A DNA stretch of 17,457 nt, from positions 1 through 17,457 of the forward strand of contig JAEPRB010000492.1 in NCBI GenBank assembly GCA_016758965.1, read 5' to 3'. The position numbers and the translations under genes are program-made. Below, one piece after another: positions 9,422 through 17,457 of the stretch (positions within the stretch are counted from its first letter, which is position 1; every line of letters begins with the position of its first letter). The notes under the pieces are model-generated. The model did no database searches. It was not told the DNA's origin and worked only from the letters and a program-made list of their open reading frames with translations. This stretch comes from Circinella minor. Lineage: Eukaryota; Mucoromycota; Mucoromycetes; Mucorales; Lichtheimiaceae.

Positions 9422-10195
9422 TTATGGTTCGAATATATGGCCATATGCATGTATATCAAATATGTTTGTGGGTGTGGATGTCGATAATTATTGTCGCCGT
9501 CATGATTTGTAACCTGCCAAATAATTTGTACATTATCAACGCATGGTTTCAAATCTCGAGACTTGAATCGGAAACGTAGAATGTCAAAGCAAGATTAAGT
9601 TCATTTAATCTGGTCTTCTATCATATATATTGTTTTTGAACAATCACAAGTTGTCTTGACGTCGTAAGTATTGAAGTGGATCAGTCGATGTCGCTAAATA
9701 TATAAAATAATAATGTGCACGTATGCTGAGAACCAGTAAAAAATATGCGGCACATATATATGGCAAACAATAAACTTTCCAATTGCACGATCCTCCATTA
9801 AAAATTTTCTTACCTGAACTACCCTATTGGAAGATATGTATACTTACATATTCAAGTTATATGATCATAATAAATAAATATTGGTATCGTTGTTAGACTT
9901 GTTTTATAAACTGATGAATTGAAATTTAATCGTAGGAGATGACCGAAAAAAAACTTACACATTTTACAAGATGGTTTGATTCAGGACGATAGCAGTTTTG
10001 TTGAACATTCTTTGCCGGAAAATATGTTTTATGCAAAGCCAACTTGGCTTGGACCAAGCACGAGGGCTGTGAAAAGCAATTTTGTTGTACCTGACGCTCC
10101 AATTCTTCGATTCTAAACACCACTTTCTTTTATTTCTCGTGTGCCTCTCACTCTCTCTTTATCGTATTATATATGTACAAGCATTTACCCCATTA
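9422..10195. other. Gene-poor stretch
   Basis: No convincing gene. A minus-strand open frame at about 10123-9926 (EELERQVQQN...) lacks an ATG but is followed by a good donor (TGT|GTAAGT near 9958). It could be a stray exon; support is too thin for a gene call. Confidence 0.35.
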
Positions 10196-10240
10196 CAGTA
10201 AAACCCCGCTTTTTGCACCCCCGATTTTTGCACACCTTTT
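10196..10240 (+). mobile_element. Pogo/Tigger-like terminal sequence, solo end
   Basis: CAGTAAAACCCCGCTTTTTG after TA strongly resembles known pogo/Tigger-family termini (CAGTAAAACCC...), with an internal direct repeat of the TTTTTGCAC type. No matching reverse-complement end was found in the window, so this is a truncated or solo end. The family is assigned from memory of terminal sequences. Confidence 0.5.
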
Positions 10241-10849
10241 GGCCAAAATCCCACCTAGGAAAAAAAGGGGGTTCAAGTATAACGATATGATAGCCATTCA
10301 AAATGCCCAGTTGTGTTGATAAGTTACAACACAAACATAATACGCCCAAACAGCAACAAAAAAGTAGTTGGATCATTTTCTTTCAAAAAAAAATATGCTT
10401 GCGATCACCAGCGTCAATAAAAAAAAGCGATTTTAGTTATCTTAAAAAAACGTATTTCAAATGTACTATAATCATAAATCATTTTCCTAATTTTTTAATC
10501 TATCATTATTATAAATGATATTTCGATCATTGAATTTTCGAGTGAATATAAAATTGGGACGGCTCCACCAAGTATTATCTCGTCCCCGTCAGTGACGAAG
10601 TACGTAGCGATTATTACTTTAACTTACAGCCATTCAACAGAGAATATAGCGGACCCTGTGGCTCTCATGGCTACATAGTTCTAATCATTATTATTTTTTA
10701 GCTGTCATGTACGTATAAATCGCCTTTGCCCCCCCCCTCCAAAATTTTTTCTCTTTTGTGTAAAATAATCCCGTTTATGATATGATATTCTCGGTGTTGG
10801 GGGATACCCTCGACATATGTATGTACACGTGACACTCTCTTATTCTATC
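10241..10849. other. Unassigned DNA after the pogo-like end
   Basis: Contains a short plus-strand open frame (10303-10518) beginning MPSCVDKLQHKHN, which may be element-derived but shows no motif, and a C9 run at about 10730. No gene is supported. Confidence 0.35.
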
Positions 10850-11366
10850 TATCACCACGGCAAAAAATAAAGCGAAAAAAAATATTATTTTCTGTGAATT
10901 TTTTTTCTATGAATTTTTTATGAACGGCAAATTCAAATAATGAAAAATAATATAAAATAATGAAAAGTAATGTAAAATTAAATCATATTAAATAAAAACA
11001 ACATAGAATGATACTAATTATTTACTGACAATTAAAAAAGCTTTATTTACGTACGTAGTTGATAAATTGTTACAATACTACTAAGTATATAATATTCCGT
11101 ACTAGCTATATTACTCCTATGTGATAGTTAGTTTTTTAAACTAATATTAATTATTGATTAATTGGCAACTTTCTTTGGTGGTCAACCTCATCTTTTTTTT
11201 TGGGTGCTTGAATATTTGTATGGGATCCAATGATCGTCGTTGATGTTGTTGTGAACTTGAGAGTAGAGAAGGTAATCGCGAAGTAACTACTATAGTATAA
11301 GTATATATTTAAAATAACAGTGTCTTTTATTCAATGGATCCAACCAATACTATCTTGCTTCATGCT

Positions 11367-11597
11367 TTAGTATATTATAACTTTGTTGTCAATATATTCA
11401 GAAACTAATACTCTAGCATCACCCGCCCATACGTAAGTCCTTAATATTATACCTTTGATTTTAAGCGCATTCGATAAAGTTACTGGGATATTCAATACAA
11501 GCCATTGACGACGGAGATCTTTGTTGACGAGAATGCTGCTGTTTGCTATTTCTGTGGTAAAAATGGAATTCATATATCGCCTAATGTGTCTTCTTTC

Positions 11598-11642
<45 letters not shown>

Positions 11643-11867
11643 CTGACCTGTTCTGAAGATTTCTTTTGTAATTAAGTTTGCTGTTTTGAATGTTGGACAT
11701 TATAAAATAGACTGCCTAATTAGATTGACAACGATTGAATGAAATATTAATTGATGAATGACTAGGGGGAGTGGAGCTCGTTGTAATATATTTAGAAACA
11801 ACGTTTGCATCTCAGTTATATGAGTGGGAGTCATTGCAATTCGCTGTGATGCGTCTTTATTTGACAT
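11367..11867 (-). CDS. Small possible three-exon gene, 128 aa, function unknown
   Basis: Model: exon 1 11867-11763 (35 codons), intron 47 nt (donor CTA|GTCATT), exon 2 11715-11648, intron 67 nt (11647-11581, donor CAG|GTCAGT), exon 3 11580-11367, with in-phase joins. The second intron consists mostly of an (AT)20 run. The start follows a T/C-rich tract (about 11872-11905 on the minus strand), as for other genes here. The product begins MSNKDASQRIAM and ends with the segment KGIILRTYVWAGDARVLVSE. I recognise no domain. Weak points: neither intron has a good branch site, and the first donor is atypical. An alternative start is the ATG at 11700 in exon 2. The gene lies wholly inside the 10852-12206 TIR element. 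Confidence 0.4.
11600..11641. repeat. (AT)n microsatellite
   Basis: About 20 uninterrupted AT units. It sits inside the predicted second intron of the small minus-strand gene. Confidence 0.95.
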
Positions 11868-12206
11868 GTTATACCGGGAGGAGAAAAAGATCAAGTGAAA
11901 AAAAAGACCCAATAACGTTTTGTTTGTGCACCTCTCTCTTTTATATCCTTGACATGTTAACAATTGAAAAATAATTGGAATTCAAAGCATTTTATAAATA
12001 AACATGTATAATAATCTTTATTAATTAAAAAGTCATAGAACACAAATAGTCATGACAATTCACGGATATTCACAGCTTTTATTAATAGATTTTCATAGAA
12101 AATTTTAATTAATTTCCATGACAATCTCCATTCAGTGAAAAAAACCATACAATCATAAATACTCACAGAAAATAATGTGTTTTCACTTTATTTTTAGCCG
12201 TGGTGA

Positions 12207-12432
12207 TAAGCTCACTGTTATCAATATTCTAATTATTTGCTTTGATACTTAGTATGTATAGAGCAAGAATATAGAGAGGTTGGAAACAAAAATAAAAGTA
12301 ATTTATCTCTGCACCTCTTGGGACTATTTCAAGTTATTTTTTTTTTCAAAAAATAGTTGTAGATGTGATCAAATAAGAAGAAGGAATAGTTGAAAAATGC
12401 ATTATGAACAAGCACATAGAAATAATTTATTA
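12207..12432. other. Intergenic between two repeats
   Basis: AT-rich DNA with no gene, RNA or repeat recognised. Confidence 0.4.
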
Positions 12433-12893
12433 ATTAATACATATTTTAATACATTAAAAGATATACAGTAGTGAGCCTAAGTACGTATTCAATATATGGA
12501 CATTCTTGGGAAAAAAAATTCATAATACAGTATCCGTCAATTTTCGCATTCTCTTATTTTCACAGTTAAAATGAAAAAAGGCCCTATGAAATTAACGGGG
12601 ATTGTCTGTATACATTGTTAAATAAATGCAAATACCGTCACCGCTCGCTAAAACGATATTCGATATAAAGATATTTCGATATAACGATAGGGTTTTGGGG
12701 TCCAAGACGGATTAAGCAGAGAAATATCGCTAATTTTATATAATGATATCCGATAAGGTTTCAGCAAAAATAGCGTTATATCGAGCGAACAAATAATATA
12801 TTTATATTTTAAAAAAGTAAACAATAGTAGTTGCTGGACATTTTTTGATTTTATTTGTCAAGAGTTTAATGATCTGAACATTAAATTTATTTT
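12433..12893 (+). repeat. Dispersed repeat copy B (partner of 1371-1757)
   Basis: Direct copy of 1371-1757 with an additional block around 12660-12750 rich in CGATATAACGATA. It includes an intact 81-bp small element and the left end of the TACCGTCACCGCTCGC element (TA at about 12633). The matching right end (GCGAGCGGTGA) is not found downstream, so this copy is 3'-truncated at about 12893. Confidence 0.8.
12528..12608. mobile_element. 81-bp miniature element nested in copy B
   Basis: TA|CAGTATCCGTCAATTTTCGC at the left and the reverse complement of CAGACAATCCCCGTTAATTTC at the right (ending GTCTG|TA) form imperfect TIRs with TA flanks. The copy at 1461-1540 has lost ACAGT from its left tip. 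Confidence 0.5.
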
Positions 12894-13181
12894 GAACCGT
12901 TCCTTATGACTATCCAGCTCTTTGATTCATATAACAACATTCACTTTTTATACGTATTTTTTGTATATATAAATATTCCTTTTATCACAATTCAGTAACA
13001 TTTACAATAATAAATAACAACCTGTTGGATAATCAACTATCATATTCGATTAACATACACGACATTGTTGTGTAAAATGCTGTGTTCTCAAGTATGTTAT
13101 ATACATATATAAAGAGTGCCATTAGATATAGAAACCACAAAGAAGAATGAAGGACCAAGATGAAGTGACGTCTTGTCATAA
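12894..13181. other. Intergenic, nothing recognised
   Basis: AT-rich DNA without a supported feature. Confidence 0.35.
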
Positions 13182-13752
13182 TTATTGTGTTGAAGAATAG
13201 TGTTGTGCATAATAACCTTTCACTTGATTCGGGGTTTCCACTTTTCTCCTACCTAAAGTACTATAGATCCCACGCATGTCTCGAATCAAATGTTTTGCCA
13301 CTATCCGCAGGAAAAAAGTCAACCTAACCTAGCACCGGTTTTCTCATACTATTGCTTCATTATTAGTTACTGCGTTATAAGCGTAACATGATTTTAAATT
13401 TAGATCACCCGGTCGTCTTCGTTCTCACCACTTTTTCTGGCTGCATATACTTTTGCATAACTGGCTGCGAAAGATTGAGATAGAATTGGAGCGTGATTTC
13501 AACGATGAGACATCATGATACAATGCCTTTTTCACAATTTTCGACAAACCTTTCCATAACTGAAGACCATAATCCTTCTTCAGTCAAGCGGGTCCCTATT
13601 GTTGGGTTACTTGTAACGCCTGGTACCCCTTTATCAAAGCAAATTTTAGTGAAATCGGAACCATTTTTCTTCCGTTCATTGTTGTTGATTGCGAGCTTTA
13701 CAGGTCGAGTGCTAGTGAAGTATATAGATACTTCATGCGCCTATTCGTAAAT
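13182..13752 (-). pseudogene. Decayed coding remnant, family unknown
   Basis: Minus-strand frames with coding-like composition lie end to end. First comes an open frame 13752-13513 with no ATG, after a possible acceptor GAATAG (segments STRPVKLAINNNERKK, GVPGVTSNPTIGTRLTEEG, VMERFVENCEKG). Then comes a shifted frame to about 13405 (SFAASYAKVYAARKSGENED). Last is a segment ending TAA at 13182-13184 (IVAKHLIRDMRGIYSTLGRR), which could be spliced in with a GTGAGA donor and an ACTAAT branch site. At least one frameshift or stop interrupts it. I do not recognise the family. The plus strand over 13493-13750 is also open, starting MISTMRHHD, and is less protein-like. The call rests on composition only. 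Confidence 0.3.
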
Positions 13753-14513
13753 GTTTTTAACTTGATCGATCATTTGTTTTTAATGTTAATATTTTATGAA
13801 GCCGCGATTATTTATATACTTCTCTATCAATATTAATAGATATGACATAGAATTATTCTTGGCTTTATGGCTCAACACATAAGACCTACGTATAGTGATG
13901 TTTTGTCTTTTTACGTATTTAAAGTTTATATAAACATAGTGTCTTTAGTTGTATACATGTTAGCTTTTTTCTGTCTTAAATGTATATCTGTTTGCTATAT
14001 AAAACTGAAAAACAGAGTCATTTCTATAATTATACGTACTTTTGTTAGTAGTACAGTGTAACAAGTCCAAAGTTAACAAAAGAGTGGAGTGTTCGTAGCA
14101 ATTTCATTGACGTTATAGATAAATATATTACAATTGAAGCTTATTGATTGCTATATGAGACGTATGAAGACAAAAAGAAAATCGAATCATATATTGTCGT
14201 CGTTAATAGCAACATAATATGTATGATAGTGATAAATTAAAAATATTTCTGTTTGAGATTGAATATACGTAGTAGTAATAAACAGGAACAAAGTCAATAA
14301 ATAATTTCAACATATTATCGCCTTTTGATATTATGAAAGTAATTTGTAATACAGTAGTTAATATCATACTCGAAGGAGAATATATTGAATATAATTTGAA
14401 GGAATGAGGGTTATTGTTTTCATCCTTAGATATAAATTTCAGGCTTCTGTCGTAGTTTACTATAAATGTCTATCCATAAATAAATGACCCTACTAAGCCA
14501 ACATCACATAATA
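13753..14513. other. Gene-poor stretch left of the palindrome
   Basis: The only open frame (13867-14061, plus) is strongly hydrophobic, AT-driven and has no homology I know. No RNA gene or repeat was recognised. Confidence 0.35.
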
Positions 14514-14558
14514 CAGGATTTTGCATTTGTCTTCGGACACAAACCCACGAATTTACCG

Positions 14559-14788
14559 CATATAAAATATAATTTTATCCACTTACAAAGGACAGGTTTG
14601 TCCGCTTATGATAAATGACTTTATTCAGTTATGAGAGTTAATTTATTCGCTTAGAAAAGATAACTTTTTCCATTTATGATAAGTAATGTTATCTGCTTAT
14701 AAAGAGCAAACTTCTTCGCTTATAAAACATAAGCCTATTCACTTATAAAAGTAAGCTTTTCCACATATAAAAAGTAGAGATCTTCCCA
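14559..14788 (+). repeat. Tandem 23-bp units in the left arm (about ten)
   Basis: Degenerate units of the form CTTATAAAANNTAANNTTNTTC begin at 14559, 14582, 14605, 14628, 14650, 14673, 14696, 14719, 14742 and about 14764. Spacing is 23 bp with one 22-bp step. They are mirrored in the right arm. Confidence 0.85.
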
Positions 14789-15226
14789 TATGAATGGGAA
14801 GATTGTATACAAATGAAAGGTATTGATGTTCCCAAATGAGAAAATGAACTTTGCAAACGAAGGGCGATATGGTTCATATATGATAATTAAAAAAATCCAC
14901 TAGTGAAAGTCAGAGTTTTTAACAAGTGATAGAAGGGGGTTTTCGCTACCGGAGTTATATAATTTTCACAAATGAATGATATAGTTATTCGTGTTTGTTA
15001 CACTTACTTTTACCAAAGTAATCAGGTCCATTCTTCATGACTGGAAGAAATATTATTCACAAATGAAAAGAATATATTATTTCTCAAATAGTCTGTATAA
15101 ATACTCGGATTCGACTTGGGTTTTTATCTTAATAAGAAAAAAGACATTATCCCTTTTCAATCTTTCAATTTTTTTTTCATTTTTTTTTGTGTGGCATATA
15201 TGTAACACATACTTCACAAACTTTTC

Positions 15227-15311
15227 GGGCTGTAACTTTTTTCATACGGGCTGTAACTTTATAGCCTGATTGATCTCCATGGTTTTAATTTTACAGCCCA
15301 AGTTACAGCCC
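15227..15311. repeat. Palindrome spacer with four GGGCTGTAA-type repeats
   Basis: GGGCTGTAACTT occurs at 15227-15238 and 15248-15259. Its reverse complement is complete at 15300-15311 (AAGTTACAGCCC) and partial at 15291-15299 (TTACAGCCC). The set makes a small inverted-repeat unit, possibly a separate miniature element at the palindrome centre. Confidence 0.65.
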
Positions 15312-15762
15312 CTGCTGCACATGCTAAAGTTTGTGAAGTATGTGTTACATATATGCCACACAAAAAAAAATGAAAAAAAAATTGAAAGATTGAAAAGGGA
15401 TAATGTCTTTTTTCTTATTAAGATAAAAACCCAAGTCGAATCCGAGTATTTATACAGACTATTTGAGAAATAATATATTCTTTTCATTTGTGAATAATAT
15501 TTCTTCCAGTCATGAAGAATGGACCTGATTACTTTGGTAAAAGTAAGTGTAACAAACACGAATAACTATATCATTCATTTGTGAAAATTATATAACTCCG
15601 GTAGCGAAAACCCCCTTCTATCACTTGTTAAAAACTCTGACTTTCACTAGTGGATTTTTTTAATTATCATATATGAACCATATCGCCCTTCGTTTGCAAA
15701 GTTCATTTTCTCATTTGGGAACATCAATACCTTTCATTTGTATACAATCTTCCCATTCATAT

Positions 15763-15991
15763 GGGAAGATCTCTACTTTTTATATGTGGAAAAGCTTACT
15801 TTTATAAGTGAATAGGCTTATGTTTTATAAGCGAAGAAGTTTGCTCTTTATAAGCAGATAACATTACTTATCATAAATGGAAAAAGTTATCTTTTCTAAG
15901 CGAATAAATTAACTCTCATAACTGAATAAAGTCATTTATCATAAGCGGACAAACCTGTCCTTTGTAAGTGGATAAAATTATATTTTATATG
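15763..15991 (-). repeat. Tandem 23-bp units in the right arm (about ten)
   Basis: Mirror image of the left-arm array. Read on the plus strand, the units look like CGAATAA...TTTATAAG. Confidence 0.85.
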
Positions 15992-16136
15992 CGGTAAATT
16001 CGTGGGTTTGTGTCCGAAGACAAATGCAAAATCCTGTATATCAAAATGTGTTTAAATGGTTAGTCTCTAGGTAAAATTTATAAATTCGTCGGCCGATTTC
16101 ATTTTTATATTTTCAAAAAAAAAATCTTTTCTTTTG

Positions 16137-16181
16137 TTACTCCTTGCTCTCTTTCTCTTTCTCTTTCTCTTTTCTACTTTC

Positions 16182-16219
<38 letters not shown>

Positions 16220-16220
16220 A
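16137..16220 (+). promoter_or_regulatory. Pyrimidine-rich leader/promoter tract of the ubiquitin-like gene
   Basis: A nearly pure C/T run with CTTTCT and TCTACTTT repeats ends about 35 bp before the chosen ATG at 16255. Such CT-rich tracts are common near fungal transcription starts. A role here is inferred from position. Confidence 0.5.
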
Positions 16221-16254
16221 TTTTATGCATAAAAAGAACAATATGGTTACTAAA

Positions 16255-17457
16255 ATGGATGTTATTATTGCCGGATTTCCAGGCCTGTTTATTAACGTTC
16301 CTTACCAAGAAGATGAATCAATACAATATCTTCGTGATCGAGTATCAAATATTTTGGACGGTTCAATACTGGGCCATTATAATGATAATTGTGAATTATA
16401 TCTTGATGGGATATCCATTAAAGATTATACAAAATCCATCTATGATTACAAATTATTTGGAAAAACAATTACTTATAAAGGTTGCGTGTCGTTGTTTTCA
16501 AATGCTCGAACACCTCCTCCAAAGATATCACTTATCAAACAATCCTATGAACAACCAACTCATGTTTCAGAAAAAATAACAGAGCAGGAAAACAAAATAA
16601 AAATATTATCTGTGGAAAAAGAGGTACAAAAAGTGGACATCACCACCAATGAGGAATCTATACTTGAAACACCGAAAAGACAACGACGGCGTCTTTCAGC
16701 ATCATCACTTTTTTCTCCTGAAGGATCAAAAAAACAAAAGTTAACACCATCAACAACTTTGTCTTCAAACATATCAGAAAATCCAGCACTAACACATTCC
16801 TCGTCATCATCATTCTTGACTTTAAAAGTGGTTATAGCAGAAGGAGAACATGTTATTGTGGATCTGAAAAAAACAGCTACTGTAAAAGATCTCAAGGAAA
16901 AATTATCTCACATGGCTGGAGTAGAATCTAACGAAAATGAATTACTACCTGTCTGTGAACAGTTTTTATTTTTTAATGGATCAGTATTAGAAAACAACGA
17001 CCTTCTTTCTAAATACACGAACATTCAAGATGGGGAAATTCAGCTCGCCATAAAAATACCTAAAGATTATGATCCAGACAAACGACAGCAAATATCCAGA
17101 GGTCCTAATCCCGTGAAACTCTTTGTAAAGACATTACATGGGACATGTCTTCCAGTCTTTATTGATGTAACAACCGAATCTATTGAAGAATTGAAACGAA
17201 TGATTGAGTATTATGAGGGCACCCCACTCGATCAGCAACGTCTGATTTTTGCTGGAAAACAACTAGAACATAAACGCTTATTACGTGATTACCATATTCG
17301 AAAAGGAGATAAAATACATTTGGTTCTGCGATTACTTGGTGGTGGAGGTATGCTTACCATGTTTGCTGATGTATCTGATTCGGAAGGTATTCGTAGATTC
17401 ACGTATTCAGATGATGCTCCCAAAGGTCGAACGGTAATTAATGGAACCAATATTGAA
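16255..17457 (+). CDS. Multi-ubiquitin-like-domain protein, N-terminal 401 residues (3' end outside window)
   Basis: An uninterrupted frame from ATG at 16255 to the window edge (1203 nt, 401 codons, no intron). Residues 1-78 ([15 protein letters not shown]...) may be a diverged ubiquitin-like fold. Residues 79-186 are a Ser/Lys-rich linker with a likely bipartite nuclear signal (KRQRRR at 141-146, KKQK at 159-162). Residues 188-268 look like a second ubiquitin-like domain. Residues 287-363 are clearly ubiquitin-like: FVKTL, and [13 protein letters not shown] identical to ubiquitin 39-51, ending [10 protein letters not shown]. Equivalents of K6, K48 and K63 are kept; K11, K29 and K33 are not. 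The chain continues past Gly-Gly into FADVSDSEG...[10 protein letters not shown], so it is a fusion and not a free tag. I expect the missing part to resemble the RING-bearing fragment at 1-341. The start is chosen because it follows the CT-rich leader; an ATG at 16243 is out of frame. Confidence 0.9.
   Translation, partial: MDVIIAGFPGLFINVPYQEDESIQYLRDRVSNILDGSILGHYNDNCELYLDGISIKDYTKSIYDYKLFGKTITYKGCVSLFSNARTPPPKISLIKQSYEQPTHVSEKITEQENKIKILSVEKEVQKVDITTNEESILETPKRQRRRLSASSLFSPEGSKKQKLTPSTTLSSNISENPALTHSSSSSFLTLKVVIAEGEHVIVDLKKTATVKDLKEKLSHMAGVESNENELLPVCEQFLFFNGSVLENNDLLSKYTNIQDGEIQLAIKIPKDYDPDKRQQISRGPNPVKLFVKTLHGTCLPVFIDVTTESIEELKRMIEYYEGTPLDQQRLIFAGKQLEHKRLLRDYHIRKGDKIHLVLRLLGGGGMLTMFADVSDSEGIRRFTYSDDAPKGRTVINGTNIE

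Larger units (their letters stand above)
10852..12206. mobile_element. 1355-bp TIR element flanked by TA, carrying a small spliced frame
   Basis: The left end TCACCACGGC-AAAAATAAAG (from 10852) pairs with the reverse complement of 12180-12206 (GCCGTGGTGA at the tip), with TA at 10850-10851 and 12207-12208. The similarity continues imperfectly inward through ATTATTTTCTGTGA. Both subterminal regions repeat a TTCTRTGAA-like motif: CTGTGAA, CTATGAA and TTATGAA near 10895-10923, and several TCATAGAA/TCACAGAA on the other side, 12033-12170. No transposase is present, so it would be non-autonomous. Confidence 0.6.
14514..16036. mobile_element. 1523-bp near-perfect palindrome (foldback-type transposable element)
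   Basis: The left arm 14514-15224 is the reverse complement of the right arm 15326-16036, each 711 bp, around a 101-bp spacer. Paired positions always sum to 30550, so there is no net indel between the arms. By eye I found no mismatch in the stretches compared, and an identical 79-residue translation begins in both arms (14991 plus, 15559 minus). The tips read CAGGATTTTGCATTTGTC with TA outside both ends, identical to the MULE right terminus at 8961. No transposase gene is present, so a MULE-related transposase acting in trans is inferred from the shared terminus. Confidence 0.92.

Noticed and set aside
9419..9470. GGTTCGAAT as a tRNA T-loop
   Set aside because: No acceptor stem, anticodon arm or D arm could be paired around it. 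The same holds for ATTCGAATCC near 5815, which is transposase coding.
9926..10123. Minus-strand frame with duplicated VQQNC and a GTAAGT donor
   Set aside because: No ATG and no partner exon could be found. Kept only as a remark in the gap entry.
13867..14061. Hydrophobic 64-residue frame with membrane-like segments
   Set aside because: T-rich DNA readily gives such frames, and there is no splice, promoter or homology support.
14559..14788. 23-bp regular repeats as a CRISPR array
   Set aside because: Units are contiguous and degenerate with no unique spacers, lie in transposon ends, and the host is eukaryotic.
14991..15559. Identical open frames starting MFVTLTFTKV on both strands
   Set aside because: They mirror each other only because the palindrome arms are identical. 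Composition is AT-driven and no motif is seen.
14500..16050. An 8-11 bp MULE-type target duplication around the palindrome
   Set aside because: Flanks CATCACATAA and TATCAAAATG do not match; only the TA next to both tips is shared.

Overview
The window is AT-rich eukaryotic nuclear DNA. Its short introns (about 47-99 nt, mostly GTATGT-type donors, several TCTAAC/TGCTAAC branch sites), pyrimidine-rich leaders before start codons and load of DNA transposons suggest an early-diverging fungus, probably of the Mucoromycota type. That placement is inference. No rRNA, tRNA, CRISPR or prokaryotic operon structure was seen.

Layout. Positions 1-341 hold the 3' end of a RING-H2 protein gene (+). From about 488 to 2490 there is a nest of repeats: a truncated 5'-end copy of a MULE transposon (488-1371), a fused repeat (1371-1757), a 699-bp TIR element (1567-2265), a G-quadruplex motif and a 100-bp hairpin. 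Positions 2929-4868 (-) carry a likely three-exon host gene for a 580-aa protein with an F-box-like N-terminus. Positions 5239-8961 (-) are a degenerate MULE: FAR1-like zinc site, DDE transposase core and SWIM finger. It is broken by frameshifts, stops and a precise 177-bp internal inversion. Just beyond its right end, 9080-9421 (+) are the last two exons of a gene whose 5' part is missing. Positions 10196-10850 hold a pogo-like end and unassigned DNA. A 1.36-kb TIR element (10852-12206) carries a small possible three-exon gene (-). Positions 12433-12893 repeat the 1371-1757 unit, and 13182-13752 (-) look like decayed coding sequence. Positions 14514-16036 form an almost perfect 1.5-kb palindrome (two 711-bp arms) whose outer arms contain about ten tandem 23-bp units. 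The same 23-bp units occur at the MULE right end, so the two share a terminus family. From 16255 to the window end runs the 5' part of a gene with two or three ubiquitin-like domains.

How the parts relate. The proteins at the two edges appear to be the C-terminal and N-terminal halves of two members of one family (Ub-like repeats, a conserved linker domain, a C-terminal RING). The 16 kb between them is mostly transposon debris, as expected if a tandem gene pair was pushed apart by insertions. The strongest findings are the edge-to-edge ubiquitin/RING family, the precise transposase inversion, and the palindrome with its 23-bp arrays.
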